Shown: positions 48,936 through 57,745 of the stretch, in pieces
Layout of the letters: each line of letters begins with the position of its first letter
Numbering within the stretch: the stretch's first letter is position 1
Origin: Tetranychus cinnabarinus
Taxonomy: Eukaryota; Arthropoda; Arachnida; Trombidiformes; Tetranychidae
NCBI GenBank assembly: GCA_022266195.1
Contig: WHVY01000005.1
Span: 5,828,001-5,892,000, forward strand
Direction of reading: 5' to 3'
DNA length: 64,000 bases
Translations under genes and position numbers: made by a program
Notes under the pieces: model-generated
What the model saw: only the letters and a program-made list of their open reading frames with translations
Database searches by the model: none
What the model was told of the DNA's origin: nothing

Positions 48936-50602
48936 TACTTTAGTCGAAGATTTAAACAATATGTTTATTTAATCCAATTGAAACACATGAAGAAAACAAA
49001 ATTAGAAGGAAATACTAATCACAAGGTTAATCCAATTGAAATACTGAATATAAACTGAGATGCACTTGTCCACTAATTCACTTGTATTGTTATTTCCGTG
49101 TGCGTTACTATCAATATGGCAACTTTCGAAAATTTAAATTTAACTAATTTTGATATAAAATTGTCTTCTGATAGTGAAGAATTGCCAGGTCTAAATTTTC
49201 GGCACATATATGCTTTTTGTAAGCGTTGATTTATTGTATTGCCTCAAACTCATAATACCTGAGCATGCACGATTGATACATGGTCTTGTTTGATCTTGAG
49301 GTATCAGACCAGCACCAATTACAAAATTTAGACCTGGCCACCTCCAAGGCTGGCTCAGCCTTGGAGGTGGCCTGGATGGTGCTGGTTACCGTATTCCGGC
49401 ATTGAAATGAGGGAAAGCCTCATTGCTCTCCCTAATATGGCACCTTCATAGGTGCTCACCAACAATTTGAACCCTGAAAATTAAAAAAATTGTGATTAGA
49501 CTCAATATACATCAATGATACTAAGTATGTTGCTATCTTACCCTCATATATTTAAAAATATGAAACTATACCTACTCATCATCCGAACCTCGTCGTCGAG
49601 ATGGCTGAACTCCATTTTGATTCACTGAAAGGCAAAAATTAATAAATCGTAAATTTGGAGAAAATAAATGATTAATTAATTATGATCTTTGATAATAACG
49701 CTTATTGTTATAGGTGCCACCCTCCACCACCCCTGACACCTCCTGAAAAATGATAAATCTTCAATGATAAACCCTAACACGCAACAGTTCTAAGCTTTTC
49801 GAATTCTTTTACGCTCGAGAATTTCATTCGATGATAAACTTTCTGCCTCTCTCAATCTCATGTGCTTCAAATACTTTCCGAGAGATATAGATGACAAACG
49901 CTTTATACATTCTGTCTTGATAAGATAGTTATGACAATCAGGGATAAAATCAAACTTTTAAAGATACAATATTTGGCTGAGAGTGAATTTCACACCAACA
50001 ATAGTGATTACTGAAGGGACCTTTTCATCTAAAATCTTAAAAAATTCTTCAACGTAAGTAAACAAAATCGAATTTCGAATGAAACTTGACTTTATACAAA
50101 AATTCAATTGAATAATCACCTCAGTGTTCACCATTCCATGATTTAGGCAAACTTCCTTTCAAAGATCTCCATTTCCGCGCAATAGTCTGATTTCCTGATT
50201 TGAATGATACGAAGAATTTCTGAATGATTCACATAATCATTGGTGCATCCATATTCATTCAACTTCCTATATGCTTTCTATCCATCTGAATAAATAGTTG
50301 TCTCAGAGAAAACAAATTTTCTCGGAACATTTGTTAAAGTTGCTTCATCGCGGCGGTCAACTATTTCAGCAACGCAAAGTTTTGATTCTCTTTCGATTCT
50401 TCCAAATACCCAAACTTACTGTTTCTCAGTTGATGAAATTCTACATCGATTGTTATGCTATCTATCAAAATGAGTTGTACATCCACAACAAAAATTCAAA
50501 ACAGCTCTACTCTTTTTGGCTCTTTTTGAATCATTTTTTGTCTTGTTTATTTTAAATATGAAACCAGCATAGCTGATTATGACTATAATATGAATAGCAT
50601 GA
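48936..50602. other. Unassigned region with a short hairpin
   Basis: AT-rich, with one GC-rich stretch (49320-49390) holding a perfect 17-bp hairpin. A short open frame from the ATG at 49117 (MATFENLNLTNFDIKLSSDS) soon stops and matches nothing I recognise. On the minus strand, 49740-49590 reads as two G/R-rich pieces (RGVRGGGGWH and QPSRRRGSDDE then stop), which could be relics of a gene end, without support for a complete gene. Confidence 0.4.
49336..49372. repeat. Perfect 17-bp stem hairpin
   Basis: Arms GGCCACCTCCAAGGCTG (49336-49352) and its exact reverse complement (49356-49372) around a GCT loop. It is GC-rich in AT-rich surroundings. It may be part of an unrecognised mobile element or a small structured RNA. 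Confidence 0.85.
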
Positions 50603-50999
50603 TGTCAGAAAACGTTTAAAAACATTAAACTCGCATGGAGCAAATCGCTCTAAAAAAAGTTACAGGGTCGCGAATTGGAAAAATAGCAAAAAACTACAGA
50701 AATATTTGTATTGAAGCTTCATTTTAAAGAAAGTTTTTTTCATATTTGAATTTTATCCTGTAATTTGCATCGACTGTTTTCTTGTTTTTTTGCGATTTTT
50801 TCGAAAATAAAAAACTTCAGGAATGCACTGATTTCAGATTTGGATCCCCCATGATCCATTACACCTAAATAGTCTAGTTTGATAGAAATATCTATCTCTA
50901 CTTCGATTTTGACCTCCGTGATTAAAACATGCGACCCTGTAACTTTTTTCAGATCGATTTCCTCCATGGGAGACTAATGTTTTTAAACGTTTTCTGACA
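50603..50999. mobile_element. MITE with ~69-bp terminal inverted repeats (397 bp)
   Basis: The left arm 50603-50671 and right arm 50931-50999 start with TGTCAGAAAACGTTTAAAAA and end in GTTACAGGGTCGC, with about eight differences between. No target duplication is clear and no coding capacity is seen, so the superfamily is unknown. Confidence 0.8.
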
Positions 51000-52061
51000 C
51001 AGACTTTCCATTGTAACCACTTTCATTTTGAACTGCCCGTACCAACGAGATTGCTTCCTTGAGAGTTTGGGCACTTTTCCCTATCCATTTCGACATCCTC
51101 CTTCACTTCATATCGAAAAAGCGTAAATTCAAAATAAACATTACAAAAGTCATCTGGCGGATTAGAATATAGTTAAGAGTCTGCGAAATTCAAAGCTGGA
51201 AAATGCAATTCCTTGGTAGTTGAATATTAGGATTTCAATGGATTTGATATAAAGCTTCCTCATTGAAAAAGTATTAAGCATTTAACATTCCCAAATGCTT
51301 CGAAATAAAAAGATCACGATCATAATTCAGTTTCAGAGTTTAATAAAGATTAATTAGACTGATTTTCAATGCTAATAATGTTTCCATTATGAGATATTCA
51401 TGATTCAGTTCATGAAATATGAACTTGATTTATCAATCTGTTGAGTAACCAAACGCCTATTGACGCAAATTGATTATATAATTTTATGATGGTACAATTC
51501 AAATTAACGTGTCAAATTGAGTAAGCAATTTGGTGTTTACACTAAAACACCGGTAATTCCAAATTAAATTATTGTTCATAATACTTTTGGACAAAGATAT
51601 GTTTGGTAAGAAATGTGAGCATAAAATCATTTGAAACATCGGTCGAGACAAGCTTTTCAATGAACATTGCTAACAACTCAAATCACATCGAAAGCTGCCC
51701 TTGATTTGATCAGTTTGGTAGCTAATCTCATATCGAACACGCTCGATCTCATTTTCCATTGGAAAATGTTGCAAATCAAATTGTAAGATTAATCATGGTA
51801 TCTAATGGAGACATATTAAGCTTCAGTCAATCTGAATGATAAGTCTGTATTTAAGGTGCTTTATAAAGCTGTAAATCTAGTAAAATAGATTTCAGAGGTA
51901 AATCTAAATGCGAAATTTTCCGTGGTTGTATGAAAATCGGATTAAGTTTTATTTCATATTGATTATTCTGCTCAAATTGAACATTATTCAACATTATTTC
52001 TGTATACCGAAGTAAACAAACATCTATATTTAATGTGGCATCTTTAGTGAATGGTATTGAC
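51000..52061. other. Intergenic, duplicated upstream region of GPI-type gene C
   Basis: About 51105-51280 copies the distal AFG1 upstream block, 51290-51425 is the third copy of the ~130-bp repeat, and about 51500-52061 is a diverged version of the leader found before the genes at 37759 and 56699. Confidence 0.6.
51290..51425 (+). repeat. ~130-bp direct repeat, copy 3
   Basis: Shares AAATAAAAAGATCACGATCA, AGATTAATTAGACT and GAGATATTCATGATTCAGTT in the same order as copies 1 and 2. Confidence 0.7.
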
Positions 52062-53063
52062 ATGGCAAAAAGTATACTTTCGTCAACTGTTTTATTTACT
52101 TTAATTGTGCTTCATTTGACAACTACAACTAAAGCACATTGGAAACCTTGTTTCGATGATTCGTGTCCGATAAAAAACATTAAAATTAAATACAACTTTG
52201 CTTTTAGCTCCGGCGCAGGTGATATTGAGCGGAGTTGGAGTGACGATGGAACCTTGTTTGTGCTGGAAACTCATAGCGATCTTGTTCAGAAGACAAGGAC
52301 TCAAAATGATGATCACAACGTTATATTTACTTTTAGTGTTCCCGATATTAAAGTTCCTGTTGATAGTTACAAGCGGGCCAGCATTGATTACCAGACCCAG
52401 CCAGAGATAAATGGAACTGCAATTTATCTAAACGATACAATGCTCTGTTCCTGGTCTATCTCGATAGGCAACTCTACATTTCCTTTTGAATTGATTGATC
52501 CACCTCAATATTACATATCGGAAAGCGGTTACCATATCTATTACAACTTGACCCAAACTGTACCTATTGCTGCAGCCAACTACAGTCAGTTACCTGCAAG
52601 TGTTGAACCATTTGTCGATGGCTATGAATACAAAGCTGTTGGATCAGCAAAGTATCTGTTGATTGCTAGAGTAAGCAATGATTCAACTGATTTCTTGTTA
52701 AAAGTTAATGGACAAACTCCAAGGTGGGTTCAAGTGAATCTAGAAGGTGCAATAGGGATAAATATTGAGTGCAATTTTGAGCAACGGTTCGTTATTAGTT
52801 CCATACGTGCTTATTGGAATCCGGGAGAGGGGAAAATCGATGGAGATGAATGCCGCTGGTCGCTGTCTGAAGCATTTGAAGTTCATTGGCAGCCAACTAA
52901 AATCAAGGATACGACTTATGAATTACAGATCATTGAAAACAGCAGATTCGTTCATTTTCATGGAAACAATTTCAGAATAACAACACCTACTTCTGCTTCC
53001 AGCTCATTAACAATCGCAAAATCATTGTTAATTGTCATGTTATTTTCTGCAATTTTCATATAA
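52062..53063 (+). CDS. Secreted, probably GPI-anchored glycoprotein of the same family (copy C, divergent)
   Basis: Single exon, 333 aa from the ATG at 52062 (MAKSILSSTVLFTLIVL). It keeps the signal peptide, the CFDDSCPIKNI start of the mature part, the ELIDPPQYYISESGY block, the VEPFVDGYEYKAVGSAKYLL block and the C-terminal TSASSSLTIAKSLLIV tail. Residues of about 41-120 differ almost completely from copies A and D. The third cysteine of the family is lost (FTFSV in place of FTCSV), leaving five. N-glycosylation sites are NGT, NDT, GNST, NLT, NYS and NDS. It may be under different selection in its outer domain. No premature stop; it looks functional. Confidence 0.85.
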   Translation: MAKSILSSTVLFTLIVLHLTTTTKAHWKPCFDDSCPIKNIKIKYNFAFSSGAGDIERSWSDDGTLFVLETHSDLVQKTRTQNDDHNVIFTFSVPDIKVPVDSYKRASIDYQTQPEINGTAIYLNDTMLCSWSISIGNSTFPFELIDPPQYYISESGYHIYYNLTQTVPIAAANYSQLPASVEPFVDGYEYKAVGSAKYLLIARVSNDSTDFLLKVNGQTPRWVQVNLEGAIGINIECNFEQRFVISSIRAYWNPGEGKIDGDECRWSLSEAFEVHWQPTKIKDTTYELQIIENSRFVHFHGNNFRITTPTSASSSLTIAKSLLIVMLFSAIFI

Positions 53064-53427
53064 TCCAAAGTATTAATTAATACTTTGGAATCTTTAGTAT
53101 CAACAAATTTGTTAAATTCAGTTCGAAAACGTGAAACGAAAACAAGATTTATAATTTTTTTATTAAACCAATCATTCGCCAAGTTATATAATATCCAACT
53201 CTCAACTTGATGAATCGTTATTAATCAAGATTAAACTCAGTTCTTTCTCAATTATCTCTTTTTCTTACAATTTGTTAGTGAATTATCTTTATCTGGTTAA
53301 CAAAATGTTGTAGGAATTACTCCGTTGCATTAACTAGCTATATATATTTCTGATTAACACCATCAGATACATGATCATCAATGCTATTTTAATCTGATAT
53401 TGTATTATAATATTTCAATTTTTAATG
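53064..53427. other. 3' flank of GPI-type gene C
   Basis: Probable 3' UTR and downstream sequence; the part near 53165 matches the flank of copy B (42480). No further feature. Confidence 0.5.
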
Positions 53428-53702
53428 GGGACTCACTAAAAGACCAAAATCGACCAAAATCGGATTGATGATTAATTATGCTGATTCCATTTCTCACTAT
53501 AAAAATTTATATTATTTCGTTATAATATTAACCGAGAAATTCATAGCTTAGTTCATTGTGCTATTTTTGATTCAAACTTTTAAATATGACTGAATATAAA
53601 GTAAAATTTTTATTTTATGATTTTTTATAAATAAGCATTTGAAAATTGATATTTTGGCTATTTATGGCTGCTCTGGCCATTTTTGGTCTTTTAGTGAGTC
53701 CC
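53428..53702. mobile_element. MITE, 275 bp, with perfect 22-bp TIRs
   Basis: Ends GGGACTCACTAAAAGACC... (53428-53449) and its exact reverse complement (53681-53702). The flanks TTTTTAATG (53419-53427) and TTTTTATTG (53703-53711) match at 8 of 9 bases, suggesting a 9-bp target duplication. No coding capacity. An 8-9 bp duplication fits hAT or Merlin relatives; the GG start slightly favours Merlin. Confidence 0.8.
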
Positions 53703-54200
53703 TTTTTATTGTAAGTTTTTTTGATCAAGTGAAATAATTTTGTGAACAGAATAGATCGTCATTCTTTATAATTTGGTCAAATTGCTGCTAATCAATTTAA
53801 ATATTCCTTTTTTCTCTATTGAATAACAGTTGAATCGACTAAATGTAGAGAATGGCTATTACCTCGATTGCATCGATACAGATCGATCCTTTTTCAAAAA
53901 AAACAGCGATTAGTTTGTGCTAAAATGGATAAGATTTTCATTGTGATGGATTGTTTGACTTTTATTTTTACATTTATCGTTAAAATATATTGCAAAAATA
54001 AAGAGTAAATTATTTGAACGAAAAAAACTTGATCAAGACTTTGAAAAATGACTATTGAATAAAAAGATTTGTAACTGAGGAATCATTGGTGACCTGAGAA
54101 TAGTGTCAATTGAAGAATAATCACAGATAGTTGAAGTATAAAATTAAATTAAGGATGAAAAATTGATCTATTTAGATATTGACTATAGAGCTTTGACTTA
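53703..54200. other. Intergenic before GAK2
   Basis: The 53805-53960 part matches 42530-42700 downstream of copy B; from about 53960 the large direct duplication begins. No gene seen. Confidence 0.5.
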
Positions 54201-55265
54201 TTAACCAATCAATCCTTTTCCACCAGCGACACCCTTCTTAACACCAGCAACACCAGCAGCACCAGCGGCCTTCTTAAATCCTGCAGCACCAGCAAGTCCA
54301 GCTTTTCCTCCTGCCTTTGCAGCTGCTCCAGCGGCGAATCCTTTCTTGCCTCCTTTAGCACCCTTCTTGAATCCAGCGGCTCCAGCGGCACCAGCAAATC
54401 CTCCTTTAGCACCCTTACCGCCCATGGCTCCACCAGCAGCACCATAACCAGCAGCTTTACCGAATTTGAATCCTTGGCTCATTCCGAACTTCTTGACAAC
54501 TCCCATTTTCTTGTTGAATCCAGCACCACCGGCCTTAGCGAATCCTCCTTTCTTTCCGAATTTCTTACCGAAAGCTCCAGCAGCGAATCCTTTCTTTACT
54601 GCAGCACCTTTTTTGCCTGTCAAATGGATAATCAGTTATTCAATGAGTTTAGTTGACTTGAGCAAATGCTTGCAGTTTAATGAACTGAAATACCATAGAC
54701 TCATTTACTTGGTAGATCGTTCATTAAAACATCTAAGTTTATTGTCTTACCTCCAGCGGCTCCAGTGGCTCCAAATGCGGCACCACCTTTAGCTCCTTTA
54801 GCTCCTGCTTTGAATCCAGCTTTGCCTATGAGAGTAAATATTTAATATTTTTGTTGATTTTTGTCTTGTTTTGTTTTAATTTTCAACACTTACCTGCTTT
54901 ACCTCCTTTGAACCCTGCTGCTGCTGCACCTTTCTTTCCAGCTTTGTGGGCTACCACTGCTGCTCCTCCTTTACCACCCACAGCTGTTTCGGCTTCTTCT
55001 AGATCTGAACCAATCTCTCTTTTGTTTCGACTTTCGATTGGAGATTCATCAGCTTCATCAGGTTCGAAGTTTTCTTCAGCATCATCTAATTCACTTTGGT
55101 CGGAATCTTCAGACTGACATTTTGCAACTTGTACAAACATCATTGAGAATAGAGCAAGTAAAAGAACCTAAAGTCAAAATGGAAATAAACAATTTAGATC
55201 AATATCATTCAAAACTTAGTAATAGTTAGTTAGTGAAATTTTGCACTTACCAATCGCATGTTCAT
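54201..55265 (-). CDS. Secreted Gly/Ala/Lys-rich protein (GAK2), near-identical twin of GAK1
   Basis: Exons 55265-55251, 55167-54894, 54825-54751 and 54616-54201, 259 aa. Same signal peptide, acidic segment, RNKR site and Gly/Ala/Lys body as GAK1. I find three residue differences: DEADESP for DAADESP in the acidic segment, FGATGAAG for FGAAGAAG in exon 3, and GVAGGKG for GVTGGKG near the end. Introns are also nearly the same. A TATA box is conserved at 55444-55437. Confidence 0.85.
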
Positions 55266-56698
55266 TTTGATGGAGGTTTTGTTGAGTCTTTTAGGAACAA
55301 AAATTTGAAAAATCGCAACTGTTAACAAGGCACGAGATAAGTCAAAAAGCTTTGGTTTGGAGCTGTAGTTGTTGTTTTTACTTTACTTGTTAGATGGTTG
55401 AAACTGAACTGATACTTTTCTCTTGGTTTCAATTATTATTTATACTTATTCACCAATAACCAGGATCACATTGGAACATTATCAATGGAATGGTTTCCCG
55501 TTGGAAATGACCTTAACAGGAGATAATCTTTGAAGCAGATATCGTTCACGGGATAACCCGTTTTAACATAACTTTCAACAATAATAGTTTAAGGTGGTTG
55601 ACAAAAATGGAGGAGGAGGAAGTATGCTTTTTTGGGTTCAAATCAACCTTTCATAGATATTTGTTGATTTTGATGAATGATCTTGAAATAAGGTCAAATG
55701 CACTTACGAGGTGTTCAATCGAGTAGGTTAAACATTGTGGCTTTATATCTCGAGAAATAGACGCCAGGTTGCGGTCATTTTAATTTACAATAATTAGCTT
55801 TACCAGGAGATTGAAGATTTCTAAAAGACAGGACATTCAGAAGCGACACGAAAACGCTTACCCAACTCGAAAAGGCAGTTTATAATGGGATAATAAAATT
55901 TCAATGTAAACTTATAAAAAAATTTATAGCTGTATTTTTGGGAATGGTCTGACAGTGTTAATTGTAAAAGGCTGAGGGCATCTGAGTACCTGTATCATTG
56001 ATTCCCGACAATAATCTTTTTATCTGCAAATTTTCAGCTCATTAAACAAATCCATTCTAAAGATATAACCGTTTACCCATATATGACCTACCCGTTTGAA
56101 CACCTTGTATTTACCACTTTTCCCCTTGCATCAAGTACAATCAACTTAAAGCACTGATAAATACAGAAAAATCTTCGTGCTTCAGTAATGAATCAATTTT
56201 CCCAATACTTTTCTACAAAGCTTAGACAAGAAATGTAAGCTTGAAATTCATTTAGAGCGTTGGTCGAGATAAGCTTTTCAATGAATATTGTCAACAAATA
56301 GAGTGACATTAGAAGCTGTCCTTGATTTGATCAGTTTGGTAGCTAATCTCATATCGAACACTCAATTTCTCATTGGAAATGTTGCAAATTCAATTGTAAG
56401 ATCACTCATGATTCATGATATTTATCTAAGCAATCTTGGGATAAATTAAGCCTCAATCTAGATGGATGATGTGTATGTATTAAATGTGTTTTATGAAACT
56501 ACGTATATTGTTATCTAGTAAATTTATTTCAGAGGTGAATCTAAATCCACAATTTTCGCTTTTTAAATATAAACCAAATTAAATTTTCTTTCATATTGAT
56601 TGCCCTGCTGGAATTGAACATTATTTAACAAAAATTTCTGTGTAAAGAAGTGAACAAATAGTTTTTTATTATTTTTATAATAAGTGGTTGTTATTGAC
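55266..56698. other. Intergenic between GAK2 and GPI-type gene D (divergent)
   Basis: Holds the GAK2 promoter and the rest of the 2-kb duplication (to about 56020), then the leader and promoter of gene D (56150-56698), which matches 37195-37758. A bidirectional regulatory stretch between the two families is possible. Confidence 0.5.
55437..55444 (-). promoter_or_regulatory. Candidate TATA box of GAK2
   Basis: TATAAATA on the minus strand at the same distance from the ATG as in GAK1. Confidence 0.5.
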
Positions 56699-57745
56699 AT
56701 GGCACAAAGTATAATTTTGTCAATTGTTTTATCCACTTTGATTGTGCTTCATTTGACAACAACAACTGAAGCATATTGGAAACAATGTTTCGATGATTCG
56801 TGTCCGATAAAAAACATTGAATTTCCATCATCATCCAGTTCTCGCGACGTTGAAGGTGGTTTAGAAAGCTTCTCAACTATTTACTCTACAATTGGCGATG
56901 GAGTCAGGTTTGAAATGAGATCTCCTGCATCTGGTATCCCTGGTTTTACAACAGAGGTAGACTGGGATGATGACATCGTTTTATTTACTTGTAGTGCTCG
57001 TGTACAAACAATTTATAAGGAAAATTACAATCTAACTGTTACTGATTACAGTATAGAGCCAGAATTAAATGGAACTGCAATTTATTTCAATGATAAACTC
57101 TACTGTTCCTGGGCTGTAATGATAAACAACTCTACATTTCCATATGAATTGATTGATCCACCTCAGTATTACATCTCGGAAAGTGGATACCAAATCTATT
57201 ACAACTTGACCCAAACTGTACCTATTGCTGCAGCCAACTACGGTCAGTTACCTGAAAGTGTTGAACCATTTGTCGATGGCTATCAATACAAAGCTGTTGG
57301 ATCAGAAAAGTATCTGTTGATTGCTAGAGTAACAAATAAGACAACTGATTTCTTGTTGAAAGTTAATGAACAGACTAAAGAGAAGAGATCGGTTGAAGTG
57401 AATCTAAAAAGTGACATAAGCATAGATGTTGAGTGCAATTTCGAGGAAGGAACCTTTACTATGACCACAAACGCTTATGGCACGAAAAGCAATGGTTGGT
57501 ATCTGAATGTTGGGAGAATCGATGGAGATGAATGCCTCTGGTCATTACCCGATTCATTCGAAGTTAGTTGGTTTCCAGTAAAACTCAAGGAAACTACTTA
57601 TCAATTGCAGATTATTGAGAACAAAAGATTTGTTCATTATGATGAAAACAATTTCAGAATAACAGCACCTACTTCTGCTTCCAGTTCATTAACTATCGCC
57701 AAATCATTGTTGATTGTCACGTTAATTTCTGTAATCTTCATGTAA
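56699..57745 (+). CDS. Secreted, probably GPI-anchored glycoprotein of the same family (copy D)
   Basis: Single exon, 348 aa from the ATG at 56699 (MAQSIILSIVLSTLIVL). All six family cysteines are kept, as are the signal peptide, most N-glycosylation sites and the C-terminal TSASSSLTIAKSLLIV tail. From about residue 120 to the C-terminus it is almost the same as copy A, while residues of about 41-95 differ much more (for example DVEGGLESFSTIYS against DISGRLDTVKTAYP). In the segment near residue 230 it agrees with copy B (KEKRSVE) rather than copy A (PRWVQ), a mosaic pattern. It appears functional; function unknown. Confidence 0.85.
   Translation: MAQSIILSIVLSTLIVLHLTTTTEAYWKQCFDDSCPIKNIEFPSSSSSRDVEGGLESFSTIYSTIGDGVRFEMRSPASGIPGFTTEVDWDDDIVLFTCSARVQTIYKENYNLTVTDYSIEPELNGTAIYFNDKLYCSWAVMINNSTFPYELIDPPQYYISESGYQIYYNLTQTVPIAAANYGQLPESVEPFVDGYQYKAVGSEKYLLIARVTNKTTDFLLKVNEQTKEKRSVEVNLKSDISIDVECNFEEGTFTMTTNAYGTKSNGWYLNVGRIDGDECLWSLPDSFEVSWFPVKLKETTYQLQIIENKRFVHYDENNFRITAPTSASSSLTIAKSLLIVTLISVIFM

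Larger units (their letters stand above)
53960..56020. repeat. ~2.0 kb direct duplication, copy 2
   Basis: Partner of 39675-41700, about 14.3 kb away in the same orientation. Coding, intron, promoter and flank sequences are almost identical, with a ~25-base insertion relative to copy 1 near 55580 and another near 55920. Confidence 0.85.
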
